From Streptococcus mitis (GTDB taxonomy: Bacteria > Bacillota > Bacilli > Lactobacillales > Streptococcaceae): a stretch of DNA of 64,000 nt. The stretch is taken from positions 106,408 through 170,407 of the forward strand of contig NZ_WIJP01000003.1 of the NCBI RefSeq assembly GCF_009496155.1, given 5' to 3'. Position 1 is the stretch's first letter, and each line of letters opens with the position of its first letter. The position numbers and the translations under genes are program-made. Positions 27,748-37,013 of the stretch are shown here, piece after piece. The notes beneath the pieces were generated by a model, which had not been told where the DNA came from, made no database searches, and saw only the letters and a program-made list of their open reading frames with translations.

Positions 27748-28245
27748 TTAATAGACGATTTCAAAAATTCCATGATTGGTTGAGATAAACGTTCCTGAAA
27801 GGTCTAAATCCCGACCATAGGCTTGATAATCAATATAGTTTTGAAGACTAGCTGGTACTTCGCCTAAAGCACCCGTTTCTTCAATGTAGTAGCGTGCCAC
27901 GTCATACATATCATCACAATCGGAATGAATGATAATATCCTCTTGATGTTCGCTTAGTTCTTCAATGCTTGAAAAATGAGTGAGCAGAGCAGATAGCTCC
28001 GATTGTAATTCTTCGGGTAATTCCGATACCATTTCCCATAGTCGATTGAGTTCGCCAATGGAAGTGTATTCGTCAACCGTAAAGGGTAACTCGTAGTCAT
28101 GAATGGCGTATTCCTCATATTCATCATTCAAGCCGATTTTCTCTTTGACTTCCTCAAAGTCAATGGGAAAGGTAAACCACGCACCGACCAATTCGCCCTC
28201 ATTGTATTTGCCTAAATTCGCAATATAGACTTGCATATCGTCCAT
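27748..28245 (-). CDS. ardA: Tn916 Orf18, ArdA antirestriction protein
   Basis: A 165-residue, very acidic protein. ArdA mimics bent B-form DNA and blocks type I restriction enzymes, protecting the element as it enters a new cell. The many Asp/Glu residues and the middle LGEVPASLQNYIDYQAYGRD segment are typical. Length equals the reference. Intact. Confidence 0.93.
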   Translation of the reverse strand: MDDMQVYIANLGKYNEGELVGAWFTFPIDFEEVKEKIGLNDEYEEYAIHDYELPFTVDEYTSIGELNRLWEMVSELPEELQSELSALLTHFSSIEELSEHQEDIIIHSDCDDMYDVARYYIEETGALGEVPASLQNYIDYQAYGRDLDLSGTFISTNHGIFEIVY

Positions 28246-28361
28246 ATATTCACGTCCTTTCTTTGTAGAGATTCAAAAATCCCTACCGCACTTCGTTTGG
28301 TGTACCATTCCTTTGCGGAACATAAGAAAACCACTTATATTCCACAAAAGAACGGTTTTAT

Positions 28362-28583
28362 TTAAGCACCAATAATGCGATTGAATAGCTCTAGTAAAAT
28401 GTCTTTTACTCCAGCAGCGTTGAAGACTAAGCCAACCGCAATAATCGCAATAATTAAAAAGCCAATCAGTTTGCTAAACTCACGCTTGAAGCCAAGATAC
28501 AAGCCAATCACAACGATTGCTAAAAGCACCAGTGATTGAGCGTTTGATAGAAACCAGTTATAAAGGTTTTGTCCAAAATTCAT
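28362..28583 (-). CDS. orf19: Tn916 Orf19, small membrane protein
   Basis: A 73-residue protein with two hydrophobic helices (SLVLLAIVVIGLYLGF and LIGFLIIAIIAVGLVF), like the TcpD/Orf19 family of conjugation channel subunits. It lies between orf18 and orf20 with a good GAGAGGAG ribosome site. Intact. Confidence 0.88.
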   Translation of the reverse strand: MNFGQNLYNWFLSNAQSLVLLAIVVIGLYLGFKREFSKLIGFLIIAIIAVGLVFNAAGVKDILLELFNRIIGA

Positions 28584-28625
28584 AAAAATGTTCTCCTCTC
28601 TATATTCAATGAATTTGTATTTGAG

Positions 28626-29830
28626 TTATTTTTTTGTTGTTATCACGTCCTGTTCTTTTACTGACTGTTGCTTCAAAATCTGCTTGTGTCGGTCTGTCAG
28701 TTTCGCATGGTCGAGAATGTCTTTTACAACCTGCGTCTGGTTGATTTCATCAAGTTTAATCGCAACCTTTAAGGTCGGGGCAACTTGATGAGATAGCCAG
28801 TTCAGCGTCCTTTGGAAGGAGTAAGGCTCTGGTTTTGTGGTTAGTTTTAATCGTTCACGATTGTTCCCAATAAACCAAGCCCATTCTTCATTCAGTTTCC
28901 AATCAGAACGAGGTTTGGAATCGTCTTTATCTACAAAACGGATATACCGATTGATAATTTTAAAGGCGGTATGCTCTGGATTGTCATAGACGAGTAAATC
29001 ACGGACTGCATAATAGCACGCTCATTTTTCAATCGAATCTCAAAACGGTTTTTTACTTCAGCGTCTTCAATGGGAATATCATTTTTCTTGTACTGCTCGT
29101 AGTCCTTTTCATAGATACAGAAATAAACTTCACTTTGTAATGAACCGATATAGAGGGTGTTTCCCATACATTCCTTTTCCTCTTTGCGTACCAGTTCGCC
29201 ACTGCGATAGCTTTTAAAACTGCGGAAGACGGAGATACATTCTTCCTGTTGGCACTTTTCAGTGAGTACAGGGATATTTAAAATCCCTGTCTTATCGTTA
29301 ATGGCAAGGTCAAGGCGTTTCATCACACCGCCAGCCACCAAAACGTCCATAAAGAACTCATACCAGCTTCTTTGTTGTGCCAGAAGATAGCTTTCAAATT
29401 GTCTGCACCCACGACCTTTCAATTCCACCAGAACTCCTTTGTCCAGTTCATGGGAGCAAAGGACGAATATGTCGCCTAAAGCATAATGCTCTGAATAAGA
29501 ATAGAAACCATAGTCCTCATGAAGAAAATAGGACAGTTTCAGTTGTAAGATGTTTTCGACCACCTGCTGTACGTCTGTTGTCGGAAAGCGAATTCTTACA
29601 TAATCAAACAGCATTTCAAGGGGAGCGTCGGGATTGAAGCGTTCCAGAGCTTCCCAAAGGGACTGCTGTAAATCCTCTGATGGCTTGACTTTTCCTGTTT
29701 CAATATCGCTTAGATACTGCCTTGTAATACCAGTCGCAACAGCTAAACGGTTTTGAGATAGTCCATAAGCCAAGCGTTTTTCTTTTAAATGCTGTAACCA
29801 AGTTTGTTCATTCAGTAAAAATCCCTCCAA
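28626..29830 (-). pseudogene. orf20: Tn916 orf20 relaxase (MobT), frameshifted
   Basis: Orf20 nicks oriT to start transfer; it is a MobT/Rep_trans-type enzyme with an N-terminal XRE domain (YGLSQNRLAVATGITRQYLSD). Wild-type sequence runs to RLKNERA (about residue 271), then the frame changes. The expected YYAVRDLLVYDN continues in the next frame to the stop at 28626-28628, so one base is missing near 29013-29017. Adding one base gives exactly 401 codons plus stop, the normal length. The shifted protein ends at residue 299 with 28 foreign residues. Confidence 0.88.
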
Positions 29831-30007
29831 TCAAAAAGGCGTATGTCAACTTTTAAAGCCCATTTGACATACGCTGAAATTTTGTAAATCCCTTGTAACC
29901 AAAGGATTTTCTAATGTTTTTTTGACTGTTTCCTGTCGATTTGTACCCCCCTGTTAGATACGGGGGGTTAAGTGCTGGCGTGGCTATTGCCACACCAGCC
30001 AGCAAGA
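29831..30007 (-). other. oriT: Tn916 oriT region
   Basis: The gap between orf20 and orf21, where the origin of transfer of Tn916 is known to lie. It contains a C-run/G-run hairpin (ACCCCCC...GGGGGGT, 29944-29968) and other inverted stretches such as near 29848-29872. I do not assign the nick position. Confidence 0.7.
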
Positions 30008-31392
30008 TCAGTCCACACCTGCGACTTCCGCTTCGCACGTCGCCTGCGTGGACTGTCTGCTGTTGGATAACTTTTTAATTTCCTCCAAGAAATCATATCC
30101 TTTTGGTACAAGGGGAGTATAAAACTCTGATATGACACTTGTTCCTACATCAACATAGCCACGACCTTTGATTCGCTTTAAGAAGAAATCCTTTTGTACG
30201 TCACTGCCAAACATCATGCCATAGCCCATTTCAGACATACGACCTAAAGCCACTCTGAAATTAAACTGATCACGGATTCCGTCGCCTAAATATTTTGCGT
30301 CTGGACGTTGACAAGCCAGTATTAGAAAGAAGCCAGCTTGACGACCTAACATGACAATCTGTTTCAGCTTATTCATAACTGCGGTGTTTTCTTTTGTTCC
30401 CAGCATTTCCATGAAAGCGACGTATTCATCAAAGATTAAGAAGTGTGCCGGGAGACCTAAGTAAGCATAATTTTTGCCAGTCTTATAGTTCTTCATCTGC
30501 TTCATTTCCTCACTACGTTTCATCATTTCTTCATAGAATGTTTCAATGCAAGAAAGCAAGTCTTCTTTTCTATAGTAGACATTTGCCATCACAGAACCTA
30601 AGTCCGCAAGATCAGCATTTTTCGGGTCAAGAATATACAGTTTTGAATCTGTATGAAGCAAGGCTTCAATCAGTGTCAGTATAAAGTAAGTTTTACCGCC
30701 ACCTGTACCACCAGCAATCAACATATGAGGGAGCTTATCATATTCCCACCATACGTTTTTCATTAAGCGAAGTTTACCATCTTTAGCTTCTACTTCATCA
30801 ATAGAAATACGACTGGCTATGGTGTCATAGAGCAAAGTATATTCCACATAGGAATCCTTTAACTCTTTATCCGTCAGCTCACAGTACAAGCCACTCTCTA
30901 ATTTCTTTTCCAAGTGTAAGAGTTGGTCTTGATATTTTCCCAAGTGATTTCCACCCGTATCTGTATCAAGCCATTTTTAAGTCGATAATACATTTTAGGG
31001 AAGTAGGTTATCTTTTCCTTTGTACGACCAGCACTATCTTTAAAGAAACCCTCTGTTTTGACCTGTTCAGATTCATACCACTTGTTTTCAAGTATCATCT
31101 TTGCCAGTTTTTGACGGTGGTAAAGTTGTTTAACCGTATCATAGCGAACCCGTTTGAATACAAACGCTACCAGCAAGCAGATAAGAATTGCGACACTGAA
31201 ACTGATAATTAAATAGGGAATGTCAATCTTATCTGCTTGTGATAGGTTAAAATCCTGCCAGTTGATCTGCTGGATTGTCTTCACATGAAACAGTCCGACA
31301 ACCAGCAGGAAAACAGGCAGGAGTGACGCTATCGTAAAATGAAAGACTAAATCTTTACCAGATGGGCGAATCCTTTTACCACGCTGTTTCAT
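30008..31392 (-). pseudogene. orf21: Tn916 orf21 coupling ATPase (FtsK/TcpA type), frameshifted
   Basis: Orf21 is the coupling protein that brings the relaxosome to the secretion channel. The first part has two membrane segments and wild-type sequence to IRVEIT (31392 to ~30950), then falls into a wrong frame ending at 30898. The rest, from GKYQDQLLHLEKK through the Walker A AGGTGGGKTYFIL to the end at 30008, is in the next frame. One base is missing around 30941-30949; restoring it gives 461 codons plus stop, the reference length. The second part could start at a TTG (30943) but would lack the membrane anchor. Confidence 0.88.
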
Positions 31393-31420
31393 GCGAAAAA
31401 GTCTCCTTTCTACCTAGCGA

Positions 31421-31807
31421 CTATTTGTCTTGTGTCGGTTCTTTCTTTGCTTGTGGTTGAGCTTTGAATGAACTAGAATCCTTTGTCAGCACAATATCGT
31501 CTGCCTTGATATACCAGTCAACATCTGCTCCTTGATAGGTGGCAGTAGCAACGGTGTCCGCAATGGGATTGATAAGTTCCACCCGTGCGTTATAATCAAA
31601 CTCTTTCAAAGGCACGCTGGCAGGAATACTTACTTGAATCATGCGTCCTTGTCCTTTGGATTTTAAGTCATAGGTACGTTCCTTGATTTCATCTGAAACC
31701 GACCCGTCTTCATTTTGGATTCTCACTTCACGACGTAGAGCAGAGAATTTCAATTCTCCAAAAGTCGTGTCTTTATCTAATACAATGCCATTTGCTAATC
31801 TCATCAT
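31421..31807 (-). CDS. orf22: Tn916 Orf22, DUF961 protein
   Basis: A 128-residue protein of the DUF961 family, paralogous to its neighbour orf23 (both carry a FGELKF/FGNLEF start and a late ADDIV or ADDMI motif). Proteins of this family in ICEBs1 and Tn916 help replication and transfer of the element. Gln/Lys-rich C-terminus. Intact. Confidence 0.88.
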   Translation of the reverse strand: MMRLANGIVLDKDTTFGELKFSALRREVRIQNEDGSVSDEIKERTYDLKSKGQGRMIQVSIPASVPLKEFDYNARVELINPIADTVATATYQGADVDWYIKADDIVLTKDSSSFKAQPQAKKEPTQDK

Positions 31808-31822
31808 TTTTCCTCTCTTTCT

Positions 31823-32137
31823 TTATTCTTTTATCATGTCGTCAGCATGTAAAAGGTAATTTGTAAAACCACGAGTGCCGATTTTGTAGCCCTCTGCGGT
31901 AATACGTGGATTGACTAACTTCACACGTTCCTCAAAGCCGAAATGTTTTTCGCCAGCTTCAGCAGGAAGCACCACCACAATATCATCTGCTCTTTGAACA
32001 TCAGAATAGAGATTATAGCTTCTTGATAAGACAGTTAGCCGTCCGTTGATTCTTCGCTGAACGACTTTATCCTCGCCAGCAAATTCTAAATTGCCGAATG
32101 TTTTTTCCATGTTGGGAATCACAAATTTAAGTTCCAT
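31823..32137 (-). CDS. orf23: Tn916 Orf23, DUF961 protein
   Basis: A 104-residue DUF961-family protein, first large gene of the transfer operon. It has AAAGGATAGG upstream and is followed by orf22 after 15 bases. The family acts with the relaxase, possibly in rolling-circle replication of the excised form. Intact. Confidence 0.88.
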   Translation of the reverse strand: MELKFVIPNMEKTFGNLEFAGEDKVVQRRINGRLTVLSRSYNLYSDVQRADDIVVVLPAEAGEKHFGFEERVKLVNPRITAEGYKIGTRGFTNYLLHADDMIKE

Positions 32138-32159
32138 ATTTTTACCTATCCTTTCTTTT

Positions 32160-32234
32160 TTATTGGCTGAATGAATGTTTGATGGTCTTAAAGAGTGGGG
32201 AACGACCTTTTGATTCTTGATTTTTTGTTTTCAT
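32160..32234 (-). CDS. Very small ORF at the Tn916 transfer-operon start (orf24-like)
   Basis: A 24-residue basic peptide starting MKTKNQESKGRSPLFK, behind GAAAGGAAGTGAACTT. It corresponds in position to orf24 of Tn916. Short length makes the coding claim tentative; no function known. Confidence 0.5.
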   Translation of the reverse strand: MKTKNQESKGRSPLFKTIKHSFSQ

Positions 32235-32378
32235 AAGTTCACTTCCTTTCAAAATCGGGTAAAAAAATAGACACCTCATTTTTTGAAGTGTCTACCTATT
32301 AAATATTCAAATTTTATTGGAAGTATCTTTATATCTTCACTTTTCAAGGATAAATCGTCGTATCAAAGCTCATTCATA

Positions 32379-32400
32379 AGTAGTAAATTAGTAGTAAATT
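32379..32400 (+). repeat. Tn916 Int arm-binding repeats, orf24 end
   Basis: Two perfect adjacent copies of AGTAGTAAATT, matching the pair at 14581-14602 near the other end. These are the DR-2 sites for the integrase N-terminal domain. Confidence 0.8.
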
Positions 32401-32590
32401 GAGTGGTTTTGACCTTGATAAAGTGTGATAAGTCCAGTTTTTATGCGGATAACTAGATTTTTATGCTATTTTTTCTGGTAAAAATTAGCTTATTTTAGGG
32501 AAATGAAATGCTAACGTTATGTAACAATGTTAGTCTTTTATTTCAAAATCTTTGTTTAGTATGAATTTAGCTCTACAGGAAAATAAAAAA

Positions 32591-32624
32591 TGTGATAAAA
32601 ATTTCAACTACTCTTATCTATAAT
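32591..32624 (+). promoter_or_regulatory. Promoter of the ICE secretion operon, shared motif copy 1
   Basis: TGTGATA (32591-32597), four bases, TTTCAA, eleven bases, TATAAT (32619-32624). The same two boxes at the same spacing occur at 43346 and 63846. There is no good -35 hexamer at 17 bp, so an activator binding the TGTGATA/TTTCAA boxes is a reasonable inference. Confidence 0.7.
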
Positions 32625-32654
32625 AAAGCTACCTGTTCTTTGAAAATTGAATTC

Positions 32655-32760
32655 ACTCCGTCTTGATTAGCGTGCCTGTGTAAGTAGGGACTGAGAGTAT
32701 TTCCCTGTGAAGGGCAACTGGCACAAGACGTGTGTGAGAATTTTCTAACAGACACGGAGT
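32655..32760 (+). promoter_or_regulatory. Candidate structured RNA leader of the secretion operon
   Basis: Between the promoter at 32591 and the first gene at 32812. An outer helix ACTCCGT/ACGGAGT (32655-32661 with 32754-32760) encloses GTGCC/GGCAC (32672-32676 with 32720-32724). Inside are two competing hairpins: AGGGA/TCCCT, or CCCT/AGGG with a GTGA loop. A further hairpin ACGTGT...ACACG overlaps the outer 3' strand. Nested and mutually exclusive helices suggest a regulatory RNA. I know no family that it matches. Confidence 0.5.
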
Positions 32761-32811
32761 TTATCGTTACCAGACTTAAACGATGCGACAAACTAGATAA
32801 AGGAGTTAATC

Positions 32812-33111
32812 ATGAAGGTAGTAAACTTGTATGATTTGAAACAAATGGGAAATAAAGGTGGTTGTACCATCCAATTGATTCATCACTTTCCTTTTGGTAT
32901 GGGCTTAGGACATCTCAAAAAAGACTACATTGAATTTAAACGTGTTGGTATCTTTGATGGAAAAGCAGTAGAAGTTACTCTTCGAGAACCTTATTCGAGA
33001 GATCTACTGCAGGTTGTCAAGTCGATTAAGCAACGTCAGAAATTGATAGCTTATCGTTATAAAGAAGGAAAGCTGCTATTTGTGAAGAAGGAGGCCTCAG
33101 ATGTCCTCTGA
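32812..33111 (+). CDS. First gene of ICE secretion operon, unknown family
   Basis: A 99-residue basic, soluble protein. It has a strong AAAGGAG ribosome site and overlaps the next gene by 11 bases. Beta-rich start (MKVVNLYDLKQMGNKGG), no membrane segment, and no known motif. Proteins at this place are typical of the Tn5252 family. Its role, perhaps regulatory or relaxosome-associated, is inferred from position only. Confidence 0.65.
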   Translation: MKVVNLYDLKQMGNKGGCTIQLIHHFPFGMGLGHLKKDYIEFKRVGIFDGKAVEVTLREPYSRDLLQVVKSIKQRQKLIAYRYKEGKLLFVKKEASDVL

Positions 33112-33589
33112 ACAACAGGAACGAATGGCAGTTCAATATGCAGAGCGTAGTCTTTTATTTACTGTAAGAAGTCTCTTAAAGATTCTAGAATGGTCTAGAC
33201 GTCAGGCTTTAGCACAGGATTCCGCCTATAAGATAGGGGTGCAGAAATTAGAAGAATTGCTACAATCTCCTTATTCGATTGACACGATTAATCTGAAAAA
33301 AGATTTTTTAGACAAACCAATTGATATAGAGAAATTTAAAGCTTTTTTAGAAAAAGAAGAGATTCCTTTAGCCATCGCTTGGCAAGGGGATTCTCTACAT
33401 TTCTATACGAAAGACCGTTCGATTCTAGACAATCATTTAGACCATCTGCTAGAAAAAATGGTTAATGATCCGGAGAAATTAGCTGATTTTACTATGGATA
33501 AGTCATTAGACGATGCAATTGATGAGGCGAAATCCCAAATTACCTTTAGACAAGAAGGAGCCGTCAAACAGAAAGAGATGGTGAGATGA
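33101..33589 (+). CDS. PcfB/DUF3801-like transfer protein
   Basis: A 162-residue soluble helical protein. Its segment FKAFLEKEEIPLAIAWQGDSLHFYTKDR resembles the DUF3801 (PcfB) family, which assists the coupling protein in enterococcal and streptococcal conjugation. Gene order (immediately before virD4, overlapping it by four bases) agrees. The family assignment is by pattern, without a search. Confidence 0.65.
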   Translation: MSSEQQERMAVQYAERSLLFTVRSLLKILEWSRRQALAQDSAYKIGVQKLEELLQSPYSIDTINLKKDFLDKPIDIEKFKAFLEKEEIPLAIAWQGDSLHFYTKDRSILDNHLDHLLEKMVNDPEKLADFTMDKSLDDAIDEAKSQITFRQEGAVKQKEMVR

Positions 33590-35466
33590 TGTACAGTGGA
33601 AAGAAATTCCTACTATTCTCACTGTTAGGTATCTTACTAGGCTATCTTTTTCATCGTTTGACGCTTTTGTATGATTCCTATACTGGAAATACCTTAGATA
33701 AATGGACTCATCTTCTAATGGAAGGTCAAGATGAAGTTCTTCAGTCGCCATGGAATGTTTCCTTTACTGGAAAATCAAGTGCTTTTTTTCTACTAGGTTT
33801 TGTGATGATGTTGCTGGTTTATCTCTATCTAGAGACTGGTAAAAAACAATACCGAGAAGGGGTAGAATACGGGAGCGCCCGTTTTGGAACTCTAAAAGAA
33901 AAGAAGCTCTTTTACGGTAAGGAATTTTCTCATGATACGATTTTAGCACAAGATGTTCGTTTGACATTATTAGATAAAAAATCACCCCAATATGATAGAA
34001 ATAAGAATATTGCGGTGATTGGAGGTTCAGGAAGTGGGAAAACCTTTCGCTTTGTGAAACCCAATCTGATTCAGATGAATAGTTCTAATATTGTAGTGGA
34101 TCCTAAAGATCACTTGGCCGAGAAAACAGGCAAACTCTTTTTAGAACATGACTACCAAGTAAAGGTGTTAGATTTAGTCAATATGAAGAACTCAGATGGC
34201 TTCAATCCTTTTCGCTATATAGAGACAGAAAATGATTTGAATCGCATGCTGACGGTTTATTTCAATAACACCAAAGGCTCTGGCTCCCGTAGTGACCCAT
34301 TTTGGGATGAAGCTTCTATGACTTTGGTCCGAGCTTTAGCCTCCTACTTGGTCGATTTCTATAATCCACCTAAAACAAGAGAACAGCTCATAGAAGAAAG
34401 TCGTTTAAGTCAAAAGGAATACCAAAACTTGTTGAAACGTCAAAAAAAAGAAGTGGAAGAGCGAAAAAAACGAGGGCGTTATCCAAGTTTTGCTGAAATC
34501 TCAAAACTCATTAAACACTTATCCAAGGGTGAAAACCAAGAAAAAAGTGTCTTAGAAATTCTATTCGAAAATTATGCTAAAAAGTATGGAACTGAAAATT
34601 TTACCATGCGAAATTGGGCAGATTTTCAAAATTATAAGGATAAGACTCTGGATTCTGTCATAGCTGTAACCACTGCTAAATTTGCCCTCTTCAATATTCA
34701 AAGTGTCATGGATTTGACCAAAAGAGATACCCTTGATATGAAGACATGGGGCAAGGAAAAATCAATGGTTTACTTAGTTATCCCAGATAACGATAGTACC
34801 TTTCGCTTTCTTTCAGCCCTCTTTTTTTCAACCGTATTTCAAACCCTAACAAGACAAGCAGATATTGATTTTAAGGGTCAATTGCCTCTTCATGTGAGAG
34901 TCTACTTAGATGAGTTCGCAAATATCGGAGAAATTCCAGATTTTGCTGAACAAACCTCAACAGTCCGCTCTCGGAACATGAGTCTCGTTCCCATTCTTCA
35001 AAATATTGCCCAACTTCAAGGGCTCTATAAAGAAAAAGAAGCTTGGAAAACCATTTTGGGGAACTGTGATAGCTTAGTCTACTTAGGTGGTAATGATGAA
35101 GATACCTTTAAATTTATGAGTGGATTACTCGGTAAACAAACCATTGATGTTCGAAATACTAGTCGTTCCTTTGGCCAGACAGGTTCAGGATCCCTTTCTC
35201 ATCAAAAGATTGCTCGTGATTTAATGACACCTGATGAAGTCGGAAATATGAAACGGCATGAATGCTTGGTCCGAATTGCCAATATGCCTGTCTTTAAAAG
35301 CAAAAAATACAATTCCACTAAGCATCCAAACTGGAAGTACCTAGCCAATCAAGAAACCGACGAACGGTGGTGGAACTATCAAATCAATCCTTTGAATCAA
35401 AGACAAGAAAATCATCTTGATGGCCTTAGAGTTCGTGATTTAACTTTTGAATCTAGTTTAAAATAA
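33586..35466 (+). CDS. virD4: VirD4/TraG-type coupling protein
   Basis: A 626-residue ATPase that recruits the relaxase-DNA complex to the secretion channel. Two N-terminal membrane helices (about residues 7-25 and 60-82) are followed by Walker A in GGSGSGKTFRF (~residue 145) and a Walker B region VYLDEFANIGEIPDF (~440). The late ILQNIAQL segment is also typical. It is intact and therefore probably the only complete coupling protein in the window, because that of Tn916 is frameshifted. Confidence 0.93.
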   Translation: MMYSGKKFLLFSLLGILLGYLFHRLTLLYDSYTGNTLDKWTHLLMEGQDEVLQSPWNVSFTGKSSAFFLLGFVMMLLVYLYLETGKKQYREGVEYGSARFGTLKEKKLFYGKEFSHDTILAQDVRLTLLDKKSPQYDRNKNIAVIGGSGSGKTFRFVKPNLIQMNSSNIVVDPKDHLAEKTGKLFLEHDYQVKVLDLVNMKNSDGFNPFRYIETENDLNRMLTVYFNNTKGSGSRSDPFWDEASMTLVRALASYLVDFYNPPKTREQLIEESRLSQKEYQNLLKRQKKEVEERKKRGRYPSFAEISKLIKHLSKGENQEKSVLEILFENYAKKYGTENFTMRNWADFQNYKDKTLDSVIAVTTAKFALFNIQSVMDLTKRDTLDMKTWGKEKSMVYLVIPDNDSTFRFLSALFFSTVFQTLTRQADIDFKGQLPLHVRVYLDEFANIGEIPDFAEQTSTVRSRNMSLVPILQNIAQLQGLYKEKEAWKTILGNCDSLVYLGGNDEDTFKFMSGLLGKQTIDVRNTSRSFGQTGSGSLSHQKIARDLMTPDEVGNMKRHECLVRIANMPVFKSKKYNSTKHPNWKYLANQETDERWWNYQINPLNQRQENHLDGLRVRDLTFESSLK

Positions 35467-35486
35467 AAATAGAAAAGAGGAAATAG

Positions 35487-35729
35487 ATGATTACGCATTT
35501 TAAAGGTTTTGTTTATGGAGTAGACGCAAGTGCTATGTTTGCACAAGCTATGTCTTTGTTACAGAAGGGATTGATTGCGGTTGGTGCCTTTCTCGTTGTT
35601 GTAGGGATTGTCAACCTTGCAACCAACATTAAAGATGGTGGACCAGGTGTTCGGAATGCCATTCTGGAAATTGTCGGTGGTGTTATGGTAGGGGCTGCTG
35701 GAGCCTTTGTAACTCAAATTTCAATTTAG
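35487..35729 (+). CDS. Pilin-like small membrane protein (VirB2 position)
   Basis: An 80-residue protein with two hydrophobic helices (LIAVGAFLVVVGIVNLA and VGGVMVGAAGAFVTQI) separated by a short Gly/Pro loop. This resembles VirB2/TrsC-type small subunits in Gram-positive conjugation operons. It has an AAAGAGG ribosome site and lies between virD4 and virB6. Confidence 0.75.
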   Translation: MITHFKGFVYGVDASAMFAQAMSLLQKGLIAVGAFLVVVGIVNLATNIKDGGPGVRNAILEIVGGVMVGAAGAFVTQISI

Positions 35730-35745
35730 GAGGATAAACAATGAC

Positions 35746-36600
35746 ATGAATCTTAGTTTAGTCTCACCCTTTGTTTACCTTGCATCTGAAAAAATATCAG
35801 CTGAAAATTTATTTGAAGGATTTAATGTGGATTTACAATCTACGGTAGATCTGATTAAATCTCTATCTAGCTATAATCCAACCGTTTGGACTTATATGTC
35901 TAGTATTACTAAAAGTGTCATGCAGCCTCTTGGAGTTGCGATTTTATCAGTTGTTCTCATCTTAGAATTTTCGAAGATGGCAAAGAAAATTGCTAACTCA
36001 GGAGGAGCGATGACCTTTGAAGCATTAGCGCCGATGTTGATTAGTTATATCATGGTCGCAGTGGTAATTAACAACACTACCGTTATTGTAGAAGCTATCA
36101 TCGGGATTGCGAGTCACGCCATTGAACAAGTGGCCTCGATTGTGGCTCACGGTGGGGCAAAGTATGATACCATCTCTGGATTAAAAGGGTCAGGATTTAT
36201 TGGCCGGATGATTGTGGGCTTTTTTGCACTCCTCATTTGGCTAGTTCGGATAGTAAGTGCAGCCATGGTCAATCTTTTGGTATCTATTCGATTTATTCAA
36301 CTCTACCTTATGATTCCATTTGCCCCTCTTACGATTCCAACATTTTTAAGTGATGAGTGGAAGTCTATTGGTATTGGCTATTTAAAAAATATTATGGTCT
36401 ATGCGGTACAAGGGGTTCTTATTTTTCTGATTGTTTCTCTTGTTCCTTTGTTTGAATCTGCTGGGAAAATAGCTGTTTCAAATGGTGCAGGAGTCTTGCA
36501 ATCACTTGCGATTATGTTTGGTAGTTTGGTACAAGCTATCTTACTGATTATTGCCCTCGTTGGTTCTCAACGTACGGCTCGCTCAATCTTAGGTATGTAA
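35746..36600 (+). CDS. virB6: VirB6/TrsL-like membrane channel protein
   Basis: A 284-residue integral membrane protein with five to six helices and an N-terminal external part. Such proteins form the inner channel of the secretion system. ATG 35746 is preceded by an out-of-frame ATG-ACA-TGA mini-frame that begins closer to the AGGAGG site, so reinitiation may set its rate. A hairpin terminator follows the gene. Confidence 0.85.
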   Translation: MNLSLVSPFVYLASEKISAENLFEGFNVDLQSTVDLIKSLSSYNPTVWTYMSSITKSVMQPLGVAILSVVLILEFSKMAKKIANSGGAMTFEALAPMLISYIMVAVVINNTTVIVEAIIGIASHAIEQVASIVAHGGAKYDTISGLKGSGFIGRMIVGFFALLIWLVRIVSAAMVNLLVSIRFIQLYLMIPFAPLTIPTFLSDEWKSIGIGYLKNIMVYAVQGVLIFLIVSLVPLFESAGKIAVSNGAGVLQSLAIMFGSLVQAILLIIALVGSQRTARSILGM

Positions 36601-36607
36601 TTAGATA

Positions 36608-36640
36608 AAGGCTAGGAAGTGATTGCTTCTTAGCCTTTTT
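36608..36640 (+). terminator. Intra-operon hairpin after virB6
   Basis: AAGGCTAGGAAG pairs with CTTCTTAGCCTT (one mismatch) and is followed by a short T run. Lying inside the secretion operon, it probably lowers rather than stops transcription of the downstream genes. Confidence 0.65.
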
Positions 36641-36653
36641 AGAAAGGAAAGTC

Positions 36654-37013
36654 ATGAATACACGTGTCTTTAAAGACATCTCAAAATACCAACACAGGGC
36701 TTGGTTAGGTTTCACCACAAGACAAATCATCTTTGTTTTACCAGCCTTTATTGTCACAATTATTGTTTTGGGCTTGAATCTCTTTTTCTGGCAATTTGGA
36801 GATTGGTTTGTTTACGGTTTTGTGTTTGCTTTTACCATCCCCCTCATGCTTTTTGGAGTCTATAAACCCAATGATTTATATTTTGAACATTATTTGAAAT
36901 ACCGTCTTCATTTTGAATTAACGGTTCCCCTACGCACAATTACAGGAAAGAAAGGACCTGAACATGAAAAGAAAATCAAATACATTAAAGAAACAAAAAA
37001 CTTCAATGACTAA
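36654..37013 (+). CDS. PrgI-family secretion protein
   Basis: A 119-residue protein with two adjacent membrane helices (IIFVLPAFIVTIIVLGLNLFF and VYGFVFAFTIPLMLFG), framed by polar ends. The YHRAWLGF-like start and the PNDLYFEHYLKYRL segment are characteristic of PrgI/TcpE-like partners of VirB4. It overlaps the virB4 gene by 50 bases. Confidence 0.85.
   Translation: MNTRVFKDISKYQHRAWLGFTTRQIIFVLPAFIVTIIVLGLNLFFWQFGDWFVYGFVFAFTIPLMLFGVYKPNDLYFEHYLKYRLHFELTVPLRTITGKKGPEHEKKIKYIKETKNFND

Larger units (their letters stand above)
14443..32470 (-). mobile_element. Tn916: Tn916 with tet(M), reverse orientation
   Basis: All Tn916 genes from int (left) to orf24 (right) are present in order on about 18.03 kb, the expected size. 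Aligning the two ends inward gives the known imperfect inverted repeat (right-hand complement ATAGCATAAAAATCTAG against AAAGTATAAATTTCTAA at 14444); exact ends are uncertain by a few bases because coupling sequences vary. It sits in AT-rich DNA between the CPBP gene and the promoter of the secretion operon. Three genes carry lesions (orf13, orf20, orf21). Confidence 0.95.
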
